The position numbers and the translations under genes were made by a program. From UBA1422 sp041859095 (GTDB taxonomy: Bacteria > Bacillota > Clostridia > Peptostreptococcales > Anaerovoracaceae), in contig JBHEKY010000018.1 in the NCBI GenBank assembly GCA_041859095.1, positions 1 through 64,000 on the forward strand: a DNA stretch of 64,000 nucleotides, given 5' to 3'. The notes under the pieces are model-generated. The model saw nothing but the letters and a program-made list of their open reading frames with translations, searched no databases and was not told where the DNA came from. Positions 43,937 through 51,967 of the stretch are shown here, in pieces. Position 1 is the stretch's first letter, and every line of letters starts with the position of its first letter.

Positions 43937-43967
43937 TTGACTTTATGATTATAAGAAGGTTTAAACT
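43937..43967 (+). promoter_or_regulatory. Candidate MerR-type promoter with 19-bp spacer
   Basis: TTGACT (43937-43942), 19-bp spacer, TAAACT (43962-43967). Over-long spacers with internal dyads are typical of MerR-activated promoters; an imperfect dyad (TTATGATTATAA) lies inside this one. It sits between merR and the first aminotransferase. Confidence 0.45.
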
Positions 43968-43987
43968 ATGTCCGAAATCAAATTATT

Positions 43988-44003
43988 TGGACATTCGTTT
44001 GCA
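43988..44003 (+). promoter_or_regulatory. Candidate sigma-54 promoter of the aminotransferase operon
   Basis: TGGACA-N5-TTGCAT with GG (43989-43990) and GC (44001-44002) 10 bases apart, the -24/-12 spacing of sigma-54 promoters. It matches two other such sites in this cluster. The -24 reads TGGAC instead of TGGCA. Confidence 0.6.
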
Positions 44004-44057
44004 TTACAAAAAAAGAAGAAGCTGTATATAACCGTAAAGTCAGGAGGAAATTAAGAG

Positions 44058-45269
44058 ATGCAATTAAAAGATGTTAATCTGACCGCAGAGCAGGTCAAAG
44101 AGCTGTGTACAAAATACATGATCGAGACCTATGAGAGATTCCCATTTATCGCCTGCCGTGCAGAAGGTATGTATCTGTACGACGAAAACGGAAATGCCTA
44201 TTTGGATTTTTATGGCGGAATCGCCGTAAACAACGCAGGAAACTGCAACCCCAAAGTGGTGGCCGCCGTTCAAAACCAGGTTGGCGAAATCATGCATACC
44301 TTCAACTACCCGTATACCATTCCTCAGGCAGTCCTTTCTGAATTGATTTGCAAGTCAACAGGCATGGACAAAGTTCTGTACCAGAATTCAGGTACTGAAG
44401 CCAATGAAGCCATGATCAAAATTGCCAGGAAGTATGGCGTCGATAATTTTGGACCCGAAAAGTTCCATATCATTACAGCCACCAACAGCTTCCATGGGCG
44501 GACCTATGGCGCGCTTTCGGCAACCGGACAAACCAACAATGCTTTACAACTGGGATTCAAACCCATGTTGGAAGGGTTCACTTATGTTGAATACAATAAC
44601 TTGAAGGCATTTGAAGATGCCATCACCGATCAAACCATTGCCATCATGTTAGAACCTTGCCAGGGAGAAGGCGGTGTCATTCCGGCAACTCAAGAGTTCA
44701 TGACCGGAATTCGAAAGCTTTGTGATGACAAAGGACCGCTTTTACTGCTGGACGAAGTACAAACCGGCTGGTGCAGAACCGGAGCAATCATGGATTACAT
44801 GAATTATGGCATCAAACCAGACTGCGTATCCATGGCTAAAGGCATGGGCGGTGGCGTTCCCATTGGTGGCATGATTTGCACCGCAAAACTGGCAGCTACT
44901 TTTGGCGGTGGCACCCATGGGTCCACTTATGCAGGAAACCCTGTCTGCTGTGCCGCAGCATATGCTCAAATCACTGAGCTCCTTGACCGTGACCTGGCGG
45001 GCAACGCCAAAGCCATGGGCGAATATTTTTCAAACGAACTTCGAAAGCTTCCCAATGTGAAGGAAGTCCGCAATGCCGGTCTACTGGTTGGTGTGGTTTT
45101 TGAAGGAGACAAAGCAGTGGACATCAAACATGCTTGTCTGGATCGTCATTTGCTGGTTACTGCAATCGGCAACAGCATTATCCGTATGGTACCACCACTT
45201 ATTGCAACCAAAGAAGACTGTGACAAGTGTGTTGATATTTTAAAAGAAGCCGTTTTGGCTGTCATGTAA
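44058..45269 (+). CDS. Class III aminotransferase (4-aminobutyrate/5-aminovalerate type)
   Basis: 403 residues, PLP enzyme. Seen: NSGTEANEAMIKIARKY, FHGRTYGALSATGQ, the PLP-Asp segment LLLDEVQTGWCRTG and the Schiff-base Lys261 in SMAKGMGGGVPIGG. It resembles GABA and acetylornithine aminotransferases, which act on omega-amino groups. In this cluster the best inferred substrate is 5-aminovalerate, giving glutarate semialdehyde; GABA or N-acetylornithine are alternatives. GGAGG precedes the ATG. It is co-transcribed with the next gene (15-base gap). Confidence 0.88.
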   Translation: MQLKDVNLTAEQVKELCTKYMIETYERFPFIACRAEGMYLYDENGNAYLDFYGGIAVNNAGNCNPKVVAAVQNQVGEIMHTFNYPYTIPQAVLSELICKSTGMDKVLYQNSGTEANEAMIKIARKYGVDNFGPEKFHIITATNSFHGRTYGALSATGQTNNALQLGFKPMLEGFTYVEYNNLKAFEDAITDQTIAIMLEPCQGEGGVIPATQEFMTGIRKLCDDKGPLLLLDEVQTGWCRTGAIMDYMNYGIKPDCVSMAKGMGGGVPIGGMICTAKLAATFGGGTHGSTYAGNPVCCAAAYAQITELLDRDLAGNAKAMGEYFSNELRKLPNVKEVRNAGLLVGVVFEGDKAVDIKHACLDRHLLVTAIGNSIIRMVPPLIATKEDCDKCVDILKEAVLAVM

Positions 45270-45284
45270 GAAAGGAAGAAAACA

Positions 45285-46643
45285 ATGCCAAGAAAAAGTT
45301 TTGATGAGGTGTTAAACTACACCGAATATGCACTGGATATCATATCCAAAAAGAAGCTTGAAGATGAAGAAAAAGAAAAGTTCATCAAAGAAACAAGGCA
45401 TAATTTTGATAACCATATCAATCCCGGATTCCTGGAATACCGTAAAGCTGCTGGTGCAGATGACATGGCAATGGAATGGATGTCCAAAGGAGATACCTTC
45501 ACAGATCTTAATGGAAACGAATACATTGACTGTCTCGGCGGATTCGGCGCATTCAATTGTGGACACCGGCATGACACCGTGGTTAAGGCAGTTATGGATC
45601 AGTTGGCGAAGCAGCCTTTGTCCAGTGCTGAGTTGGTAGATGCTAATCGTAGCATGCTGGCTAGAATTCTTGCCGACGTTACACCTGGAGACCTACAGTA
45701 CACATTCTTTACCTCCTCCGGAACGGAAGCAATCGAATGCGGGCTCAAAATGGCAACACTGGCTACTGGCAGACATTACTACATCGCCTTCAAAAACGAT
45801 TTCCACGGAAAGACCATGGGTGCGTTGTCACTCACATCCAAAGAACATTTCAGAGGTCCGTTCCTTCCCTTGATGCAAGGTACCCGCTTCGCTCCTTATG
45901 GTGATGTGGAATATCTAGAAAAGATGCTGGATACCCTTGAATTCGTAGGAGAACTTCCTGCAGCCATCGTGTATGAACCCATTCAGGGTGAAGGCGGCGT
46001 CATCGTGCCACCGGACAATTTCATTCCTGCAATCAGAAGATTGTGCGACAAGTATGACATCATGATGATGGCAGACGAAGTTCAGGCTGGCATGGGCCGT
46101 ACCGGTTATCTTTTTGCCAGTGATTACAACGATGTTGCCCCCGACATTCTTTGCCTGGGCAAATCCATCTCCGGTTCTGTTGTACCTCTTTCCGCTTGCG
46201 TTTGCACCGAAAGAGCATTCCGTGGCATGTTCCCGGATCCCCTGCTTCACTCCACCACAACCGGCGGAAATCCTTTGGCAACAGCAGCAGGTATTGCAGC
46301 ATTTAATGTAATCCTGAAGGAAGACCTTCCCGGAAGAGCAAAAAAAGCCGAAAAGACTTTCAAGGATGCCATGGCAAAACTCATGAAGAAGTATCCGGAA
46401 CTCTTGGTTGATTTTAGAGGACGAGGTTTATTCCTGGCAATGGAATTCTGTGACGGAGACAAAGGTTATGAAGTAGTATATGAAGCCTTCAACCGAAGAC
46501 TGCTACTTTCCGGAAGCTTAATTAATGCCAGAACAATTCGTATTGAGCCTCCACTAAACATCACAGATGAGCATATCAACAGAGCGATTGAAATTCTGGA
46601 TGAATGCATGGGCATTGTTTACAACAACCACTGGGGCAAATAA
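45285..46643 (+). CDS. Putrescine/cadaverine aminotransferase (YgjG-like)
   Basis: 452 residues. Close to E. coli YgjG in recognisable segments: NPGFLEYRK, DCLGGFGAFNCGHRH, LAKQPL, FTSSGTEAIECGLKMA, FHGKTMGALS and YEPIQGEGGVIVPP, with PLP-Lys293 in LCLGKSISGS. YgjG uses putrescine and cadaverine with 2-oxoglutarate, so this enzyme should convert cadaverine to 5-aminopentanal (or putrescine to 4-aminobutanal). The unusual SISGSVVPLSAC after the Lys differs from the usual ALGGG. With the preceding gene it could take both amino groups off a C5 diamine. A terminator-like hairpin follows. Confidence 0.85.
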   Translation: MPRKSFDEVLNYTEYALDIISKKKLEDEEKEKFIKETRHNFDNHINPGFLEYRKAAGADDMAMEWMSKGDTFTDLNGNEYIDCLGGFGAFNCGHRHDTVVKAVMDQLAKQPLSSAELVDANRSMLARILADVTPGDLQYTFFTSSGTEAIECGLKMATLATGRHYYIAFKNDFHGKTMGALSLTSKEHFRGPFLPLMQGTRFAPYGDVEYLEKMLDTLEFVGELPAAIVYEPIQGEGGVIVPPDNFIPAIRRLCDKYDIMMMADEVQAGMGRTGYLFASDYNDVAPDILCLGKSISGSVVPLSACVCTERAFRGMFPDPLLHSTTTGGNPLATAAGIAAFNVILKEDLPGRAKKAEKTFKDAMAKLMKKYPELLVDFRGRGLFLAMEFCDGDKGYEVVYEAFNRRLLLSGSLINARTIRIEPPLNITDEHINRAIEILDECMGIVYNNHWGK

Positions 46644-46667
46644 ACACTCCACCCCCAAAAACATGAG

Positions 46668-46709
46668 ACGGACTCTCAAGGGTGAAGTTTCCCTTGGTAG
46701 TCCGTTTTC
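46668..46709 (+). terminator. Hairpin with short T-run between aminotransferase 2 and aldehyde dehydrogenase
   Basis: ACGGACT (46668-46674) pairs with AGTCCGT (46699-46705), and CAAGGG (46677-46682) with CCCTTG (46691-46696). A T-run of four follows. The next gene has no separate promoter that I see, so this is likely a partial terminator that sets relative expression. Confidence 0.55.
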
Positions 46710-46750
46710 ATAAAAAGTTGGGTGCCCAAAGAAAAGAAAGGAATTAAAAT

Positions 46751-48121
46751 ATGGATGTACAAAACTATATCGCAGAGATGATTGCGAAAGCCCGCGTGGC
46801 ACAGAAAGAATTCGAAACCTACAGCCAGGAAAGAGTCGATGAAGCTGTAAGAGCAGTAGGTAAAGTCATTTTTGATGAAGGTGAACCTTTGGCAAGAATG
46901 GCAATCGACGAAACCCATATGGGATGTTTCGAAGACAAAATTCTCAAAAATAAGGGCAAAGCTACCGCAGTATGGAACTACCTGAAAGGCAAAAAAAGTG
47001 TTGGAATCATTCGATACCTGGATGATCAAGGGTTGGTTGAAGTCGCCCATCCCAAAGGGGTAATCGGTGCGATTTCGCCTGTTACCAACCCGGTTATGAC
47101 ACCAATGCACAATGCCATGATTACCCTGAAGGGTGGCAATGCCATCATCATCGCGCCTCATCCCTCCGGCAAAAATGTGGGTAAAAAAACATGCGACTTG
47201 ATGAGAGCAGCGCTAAAATCTGTCGGAGCTCCTGAAGATCTAATCCAATGCATTGAACCTGGAATGATTAGCATCGAAAGTTCAGCTGCATTGATGGGCA
47301 TGGTAGATGTATGCGTTGCAACCGGTGGACCGGGAATGGTAAAAGCCGCCTATAGCGCCGGCAAACCGGCCTATGGTGTTGGCGCTGGAAACATGCAGTG
47401 CCTGGTTGATGAAGACGCAGACATCGTGGATGCCGTCCCCAAAATTATCCGTGGACGTTGCTATGACAATGGTGTGCTTTGTACTTGCGAGCAGAACGTG
47501 ATATGCCCCGAAGGCAAATTGGACGAAATCATGGCAGAATTCGGCAAACAGGGTGGCTATTACATCAAGGACCAAGCAGAAGTGGACAAACTAAGAGCGT
47601 TTGCTTTCCCTAGCGGTGAGCTAAACAAGAAAGCAGTTGGTTTGACAGCTTGTGAAATTGCAACTCAGGCAGGATTATCAGCGCCTGAGGGCACCGTGGT
47701 ACTTTTAGCCAAGGCCAATGGCGCAGGGGCAAAGGACCCGTTCTCCAAAGAAAAACTATTCCCAATCCTGGCAGTCTATCCCTATAAAACCTGGAAAGAT
47801 GCCGTGGATATCGCCATTGAAAATCTGGAGCTGGAAGGAAAAGGCCACAGTTGCACCCTTCATTCCTTTACCAAAGAAAATATTGAATATGCAGGTATTC
47901 ACCTGCCGGTATCTCGTGTACTGGTCAATGGCATCGGATCTTCCGGTGTTGGTGGTGCATATACCAATAGCTTGGTTCCCACAGCGACTTTGGGTTGTGG
48001 TTCCTGGGGTAACAACAGTATCAGTGAAAACCTGGATTTTAGTCATCTGATTAACATTAGCAGAATCGCTTATACCGACCCCAATCGAAAGATTCCTACC
48101 CCCGAAGAGGTGTGGGGATAA
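46751..48121 (+). CDS. CoA-acylating semialdehyde dehydrogenase
   Basis: 456 residues, the ALDH-like CoA-acylating family of C. kluyveri SucD and sulfoacetaldehyde dehydrogenase. Seen: VEVAHPKGVIGAISPVTNPV near 95, the NAD segment ATGGPGMVKAAYSAGKPAYG, and the catalytic Cys244 in DNGVLCTCEQ (CSSEQ in SucD). It converts a semialdehyde plus CoA and NAD(P)+ to the acyl-CoA. With the C5 set here, glutarate semialdehyde to glutaryl-CoA is the inferred reaction, saving the energy of the thioester; succinate semialdehyde is the alternative. AAAGGA upstream of ATG 46751. A strong terminator follows. Confidence 0.85.
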   Translation: MDVQNYIAEMIAKARVAQKEFETYSQERVDEAVRAVGKVIFDEGEPLARMAIDETHMGCFEDKILKNKGKATAVWNYLKGKKSVGIIRYLDDQGLVEVAHPKGVIGAISPVTNPVMTPMHNAMITLKGGNAIIIAPHPSGKNVGKKTCDLMRAALKSVGAPEDLIQCIEPGMISIESSAALMGMVDVCVATGGPGMVKAAYSAGKPAYGVGAGNMQCLVDEDADIVDAVPKIIRGRCYDNGVLCTCEQNVICPEGKLDEIMAEFGKQGGYYIKDQAEVDKLRAFAFPSGELNKKAVGLTACEIATQAGLSAPEGTVVLLAKANGAGAKDPFSKEKLFPILAVYPYKTWKDAVDIAIENLELEGKGHSCTLHSFTKENIEYAGIHLPVSRVLVNGIGSSGVGGAYTNSLVPTATLGCGSWGNNSISENLDFSHLINISRIAYTDPNRKIPTPEEVWG

Positions 48122-48150
48122 AATAAACGTCTGATAATATTTCTAGTACC

Positions 48151-48190
48151 AAAAATATCCGGCGGAACAAATTCCTCCGGATATTTTTGT
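48151..48190 (+). terminator. Rho-independent terminator after the aldehyde dehydrogenase
   Basis: AAAAATATCCGG (48151-48162) pairs perfectly with CCGGATATTTTT (48177-48188), with a further GGAA/TTCC inside. It abuts the sigma-54 promoter of the next gene. Confidence 0.9.
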
Positions 48191-48206
48191 TGGCATGATA
48201 TTTGCT
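48191..48206 (+). promoter_or_regulatory. Sigma-54 promoter of the CoA-transferase gene
   Basis: TGGCAT-N5-TTGCTT: GG at 48192-48193, GC at 48204-48205, 10 bases between. Close to the consensus TGGCAC-N5-TTGCW. It lies 51 bases before the start at 48257. Confidence 0.8.
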
Positions 48207-48256
48207 TAATTGTTTAGATATTAGTTATAGCTATGCAATCGATAGAGGGTAGTCAT

Positions 48257-49585
48257 ATGAAATTAATGGATGAGTACAAAAGTAAATGTGTTTCCGCTGA
48301 TCAGGCAGTCAAGGTGATAAAAAGTGGGGACTGGGTAGAATTTGCATGGGCCGCTAGTTTCCCTGGATTACTTGCTGAAGCCATAGCAAAACGAAAAGAT
48401 GAATTGGTAGATGTGAACATGCGAGGCGGAATCATCATGAAGCCTTTGCCGTTTATTGAACAAGACCCGGAAGGCGAACATTTTACGTGGAATAGTATGC
48501 ACATGAGTGGTTATGAGCGGAAGCTTGCCCGGGAAGGAAAGGCCTTTTATATTCCCATTAAGTATTCGGAATTACCTAGATATATTCGCGAAAACTGTTG
48601 CACCGATGTGGTGGCTATTCAGGCTGCGCCAATGGACAAACACGGGTTTTTCAACCTGGGTGTATCCATTTCTCATTATATGGCGGCTATGGACAAAGCT
48701 CGTCACATCATAATCGAAGTCAACGAAGACATGCCAAGGGTACATGGTGGACGAGAACATGTCATCCATCTTTCCAAGGTGGATTATGTGGTAGAAGCCG
48801 GCCACTGTGGCATGCCCGTTCTTCCTTCCGCTGCTCCGTCTGAAGTGGAAAAACAAATTGCCAACTTCGTATTGTCCGAGATTGAAGACGGTTCCTGCAT
48901 CCAGCTGGGCATCGGCGGAATGCCCAATGCTTTAGGAAAAATGATCGCCGAATCCGACCTTAAGGATTTAGGAGTCCATACTGAAATGCTGGTGGACGGC
49001 TTTGTAGACATGGTAGAAGCCGGCATTGTAACTGGCAGACGAAAGAACCTGGACAGAGGAAGAATGGCCTTTTCCTTTGCAGCGGGCTCACAGAAATTAT
49101 ATGACTTTATGGATGACAACCCCATGGTTGCGGCATATCCAGTGGATTATACAAATCATCCGTTTATCTCCTCTCAATTAGATAAACTGATTTCTATCAA
49201 CAGTGCTGTAGAAGTGGACCTGGCGGGCCAGGTTTGCTCGGAATCGGCGGGCCCCTATATCATCAGCGGAGCCGGAGGGCAGCTGGACTTCGTTGAAGGA
49301 GCTTACAATTCCAAAGGAGGCAAGACGTTCATTTGCCTGCCATCCACATTTACAGACAAGAATGGTGCCAGGCACTCCCGCATTCGGGGCATGATGACTC
49401 TGGGATCGGTGATTACCGATACCAGGGCCGGCGTGCAGTTCGTTGTTACCGAGTATGGCAAAGCCAACCTGAAAGGCATGTCTGCATGGCAGAGAGCGGA
49501 AGCTTTAATAGGAATTGCCCATCCGGAATTCCGTGATGAATTGATTCAGGAAGCACAGACGTTGCGAATTTGGCGAAGAAAATAA
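48257..49585 (+). CDS. CoA-transferase of the 4-hydroxybutyrate/acetyl-CoA hydrolase family
   Basis: 442 residues. GHCGMPVLPSAAPSEVEKQ, IQLGIGGMPNALGKMI and GVHTEMLVDGFVDMVEAG match the 4-hydroxybutyrate CoA-transferase (AbfT) and Cat2-like family; Glu243 in HTEM is the likely catalytic Glu that forms the CoA thioester, by analogy. It would move CoA between an acyl-CoA (acetyl- or butyryl-CoA) and glutarate or another acid. In this setting it could release butyrate or activate glutarate or 5-aminovalerate. Substrate is not fixed by sequence. The frame opens at 48233, but ATG 48257 has AGAGGGT upstream. Own sigma-54 promoter. Confidence 0.82.
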   Translation: MKLMDEYKSKCVSADQAVKVIKSGDWVEFAWAASFPGLLAEAIAKRKDELVDVNMRGGIIMKPLPFIEQDPEGEHFTWNSMHMSGYERKLAREGKAFYIPIKYSELPRYIRENCCTDVVAIQAAPMDKHGFFNLGVSISHYMAAMDKARHIIIEVNEDMPRVHGGREHVIHLSKVDYVVEAGHCGMPVLPSAAPSEVEKQIANFVLSEIEDGSCIQLGIGGMPNALGKMIAESDLKDLGVHTEMLVDGFVDMVEAGIVTGRRKNLDRGRMAFSFAAGSQKLYDFMDDNPMVAAYPVDYTNHPFISSQLDKLISINSAVEVDLAGQVCSESAGPYIISGAGGQLDFVEGAYNSKGGKTFICLPSTFTDKNGARHSRIRGMMTLGSVITDTRAGVQFVVTEYGKANLKGMSAWQRAEALIGIAHPEFRDELIQEAQTLRIWRRK

Positions 49586-49591
49586 CAAGAC

Positions 49592-49641
49592 ACAACTGTG
49601 TGGAAGTACACACATGTGTACGGAAACACAGACACATGTTT
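49592..49641 (+). promoter_or_regulatory. Repeated ACACATGT-like sites, candidate activator binding region
   Basis: ACAACTGTGT (49592), palindromic ACACATGTGT (49610) and ACACATGTTT (49632) lie about 90-140 bases before the sigma-54 promoter at 49729, the usual place for an enhancer. The last two are 22 bases apart, two helical turns. Possible target of the activator at 58784; inference. Confidence 0.4.
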
Positions 49642-49728
49642 GACAACAGTTTCACACATCACTAAGCAAAATCCACCCGCTGCAAGGCCTGACGAGTAAT
49701 AAATTTCATTTTGTACTATTTATTTTCA

Positions 49729-49744
49729 TGGCATGATACTTGCA
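49729..49744 (+). promoter_or_regulatory. Sigma-54 promoter of the biotin carrier/acyl-CoA dehydrogenase operon
   Basis: TGGCAT-N5-TTGCAA: GG at 49730-49731, GC at 49742-49743, 10 bases between, nearly the same as the site at 48191 (both have TGGCATGATA). It drives the operon starting at 49789. Confidence 0.8.
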
Positions 49745-49788
49745 ATTAATATATGATACAAAACTACTATAACCAAGGAGGAATTACT

Positions 49789-49998
49789 ATGACAGAAATT
49801 ACAAGCCCAATGGCAGGAAGAATCGCGGAGGTCAATGTCAAAGTCGGACAGATGATTACCGAAGACGATGAACTCTTTGTCATAGAAGCAATGAAGATGG
49901 AAAACGTAGTCTACGGAGACCCGGGTGTTGTGAAGCAAGTCCTGGCCAAGGTAGGAGACGAAGTAGAAGAAGATCAAGTATTGGCGGTTATTGAATAA
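49789..49998 (+). CDS. Biotin carboxyl carrier protein 1 (decarboxylase gamma-like)
   Basis: 69 residues, a minimal biotinyl domain. The biotinylation site EAMKM has Lys36, 35 residues from the N-terminus, and the fold is complete: TSPMAGRIAEVNVKVGQ, then GDEVEEDQVL. It lacks the Pro/Ala-rich linker of larger GcdC proteins. It differs from the second carrier (55414) at only 9 of 69 positions. It should carry CO2 from the carboxyltransferase to the membrane decarboxylase. The frame opens at 49753, but ATG 49789 has AAGGAGG. It is first in an operon with an acyl-CoA dehydrogenase. Confidence 0.92.
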   Translation: MTEITSPMAGRIAEVNVKVGQMITEDDELFVIEAMKMENVVYGDPGVVKQVLAKVGDEVEEDQVLAVIE

Positions 49999-50012
49999 CA
50001 GGAGGATAGAAA

Positions 50013-51158
50013 ATGAACTTTGATTTATCAGAAGACCACATCATGATGAGAACAATGGTACGGGATTTTGCAGAGACCGAATGTGGCCCCGGCGCAGAAG
50101 AACGTGACGAAAAAGAAGAATTTCCCATGGACCTTTGGAAAAAATGTGGTCAATTGGGACTGGCAGGAATTACTTTTCCTGAAGAGTTCGGCGGAGTCGG
50201 TGCAGACTACTTGTCTTATGCCATCACCATTGAAGAGCTCTCCAGAGTGGATGCATCCCTGGGTGTAACTATTTCAGCTCATTCCAGTCTTTGCGCCAAT
50301 CCAATCTATATGTTTGGCACAGAAGAGCAAAAGAAAAAGTATCTGACTCCCTTAGCAACCGGTGAAAAAATGGGCGCCTTTGGTCTCACAGAATCCATGG
50401 CAGGCTCCGATGCAAAAGGAACAAGAACCACTGCAGTCAGAGAAGGCGACGAATATGTAATCAACGGATCAAAAATATTCATCACCAACGGATATTATGC
50501 TGACACTTATGTCATCACCGCTCAAATGGACAAAAGCAAGGGGAATCGTGGCATCGCAGCATTCATCGTAGAAAAAGGAACTCCAGGTTTTTCCTTCGGC
50601 AAGAAAGAGAAAAAAATGGGAATCCGATCTTCCGCAACCTATGAGCTGGTCTTTGAAAACTGCAGAATCCCTGCAGAAAATCTTTTAGGACAAGAAGGTC
50701 AAGGCTTCAAAGTTGCTATGCAGACATTGGACTACGGTCGAATTGGTATTGCCTCCCAGGCCTTGGGAATTGCACAGGGTGCTTACGAGCAGGCTCTCAA
50801 ATATTCCAAAGAAAGAGTACAGTTTGATAAGGCACTTTGCGAAATGGATGTCATCCAGTTCAAATTAGCTGATATGGCTATCCAGATTGAAGCCGCAAGG
50901 CTGCTGGTATACCAGGCATGTCATCTTGCAACCCAGCATAGACCGGTTTCAAAATACTCCGCCATGGCCAAAGTATTCGCAGCAGAAACAGCCAATGCAG
51001 TTGCGACCCAAGCCGTTCAAATCCTAGGTGGATACGGATATACCCGGGACTATCCGGTAGAGCGCATGATGAGAGATGCCAAGATCACTGAGATCTATGA
51101 AGGAACCAGTGAAATTCAGCGAATCGTCATTGCAGCAAATATTTTGAAGGAAATGTAG
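50013..51158 (+). CDS. bcd: Acyl-CoA dehydrogenase, butyryl-CoA (short-chain) type
   Basis: 381 residues, FAD enzyme. Family segments: FGLTESMAGSDAKGTRTTA, WITN-like FITNGYYADTYVI, RIGIASQALGIAQGAYEQAL and the catalytic Glu363 in YEGTSEIQ. At position 84, where glutaryl-CoA dehydrogenases carry an Arg for the distal carboxylate, this protein has Gly (DASLGVTISAH), so it should prefer uncharged acyl chains such as butyryl/crotonyl-CoA. It precedes etfB by 23 bases and probably works with EtfBA, perhaps as a flavin-bifurcating butyryl-CoA dehydrogenase; bifurcation cannot be judged here. Confidence 0.85.
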   Translation: MNFDLSEDHIMMRTMVRDFAETECGPGAEERDEKEEFPMDLWKKCGQLGLAGITFPEEFGGVGADYLSYAITIEELSRVDASLGVTISAHSSLCANPIYMFGTEEQKKKYLTPLATGEKMGAFGLTESMAGSDAKGTRTTAVREGDEYVINGSKIFITNGYYADTYVITAQMDKSKGNRGIAAFIVEKGTPGFSFGKKEKKMGIRSSATYELVFENCRIPAENLLGQEGQGFKVAMQTLDYGRIGIASQALGIAQGAYEQALKYSKERVQFDKALCEMDVIQFKLADMAIQIEAARLLVYQACHLATQHRPVSKYSAMAKVFAAETANAVATQAVQILGGYGYTRDYPVERMMRDAKITEIYEGTSEIQRIVIAANILKEM

Positions 51159-51181
51159 GAGTAAGGCAAGGAGGATCAGGA

Positions 51182-51952
51182 ATGAATATAGTTGTTTGTC
51201 TAAAGCAAACCTTTGATACAGAAGCAAAAATCGTGCTCAATGCCAACGGCAAAATTGATGATACCGGTGTCACCACCGTTATCAATCCCTACGATGAGTA
51301 TGCGCTGGAAGAAGGACTTAAATTGAAAGAGAAGTTTGGTGGAGAAGTGGTAACGGTAAGTGTTGGCGGAGAAAAAGTACAGACCGCCATCCGTACTGCC
51401 TTGGCCACCGGCGCAGACAGAGCGGTTCTCGTCACCGATCCTGCATTGGATGGTGCGGACGAATGGGTTGTTGCAGAAGTTCTAGCCAAAGCTATTTCCC
51501 AAATGCCCCATGACATTATACTGGCTGGCAGAATTGCCGTAGACGACCAGTCGGCACAGGTTGCTGTCCGTTTGGCTGAAGCCCTGAACTTTCCTTCGGT
51601 TAGCTCCGTTCTCAAAATGGAAACCGAAGAAAGTAAAGTCCTGGCAACCAGAGAAATCGATGGCGGCACAGAAATCCTAGAAGTGCCCCTGCCAGCTATT
51701 TTCACAGCACAAAAGGGTCTGAATGAGCCTCGCTATCCTAGCATGATGGGCATCATGAAGGCGAAGAGCAAAGAAATCAAAGTGCTGACCTTGGCCGACC
51801 TGGGTGTGACAGAGCCTCTGACACCCAAAACCAGCCAACCGGTTGTCACACTGCCCGGCGTCAGACAAGCCGGAGTCAAGATCCAGGGCGAAGCGCTGGA
51901 CTGTGCAAAAGAACTTGTACGGCTTCTAAGCGAAGAAGCCAAGGCGATATAG
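51182..51952 (+). CDS. etfB: Electron transfer flavoprotein subunit beta
   Basis: 256 residues. Starts MNIVVCLKQTFDTEAKIVLN, typical of EtfB. TTVINPYDEYALEEGL, LATGADRAVLV and VAVRLAEALNFPSVSSV are conserved. Pairs with EtfA (15 bases downstream) to pass electrons between the acyl-CoA dehydrogenases and NADH/ferredoxin. AAGGAGGA upstream. Operon with bcd. Confidence 0.92.
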   Translation: MNIVVCLKQTFDTEAKIVLNANGKIDDTGVTTVINPYDEYALEEGLKLKEKFGGEVVTVSVGGEKVQTAIRTALATGADRAVLVTDPALDGADEWVVAEVLAKAISQMPHDIILAGRIAVDDQSAQVAVRLAEALNFPSVSSVLKMETEESKVLATREIDGGTEILEVPLPAIFTAQKGLNEPRYPSMMGIMKAKSKEIKVLTLADLGVTEPLTPKTSQPVVTLPGVRQAGVKIQGEALDCAKELVRLLSEEAKAI

Positions 51953-51967
51953 GAAGGAGGAGAAAAA

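Noticed and set aside
44058..49585. Reading the aminotransferase/dehydrogenase/CoA-transferase set as GABA or putrescine catabolism to 4-hydroxybutyrate
   Set aside because: Each enzyme family allows it, but there is no 4-hydroxybutyrate dehydrogenase or 4-hydroxybutyryl-CoA dehydratase, while a glutaryl-CoA-type dehydrogenase and glutaconyl-CoA decarboxylase are present. Kept as the main alternative only.
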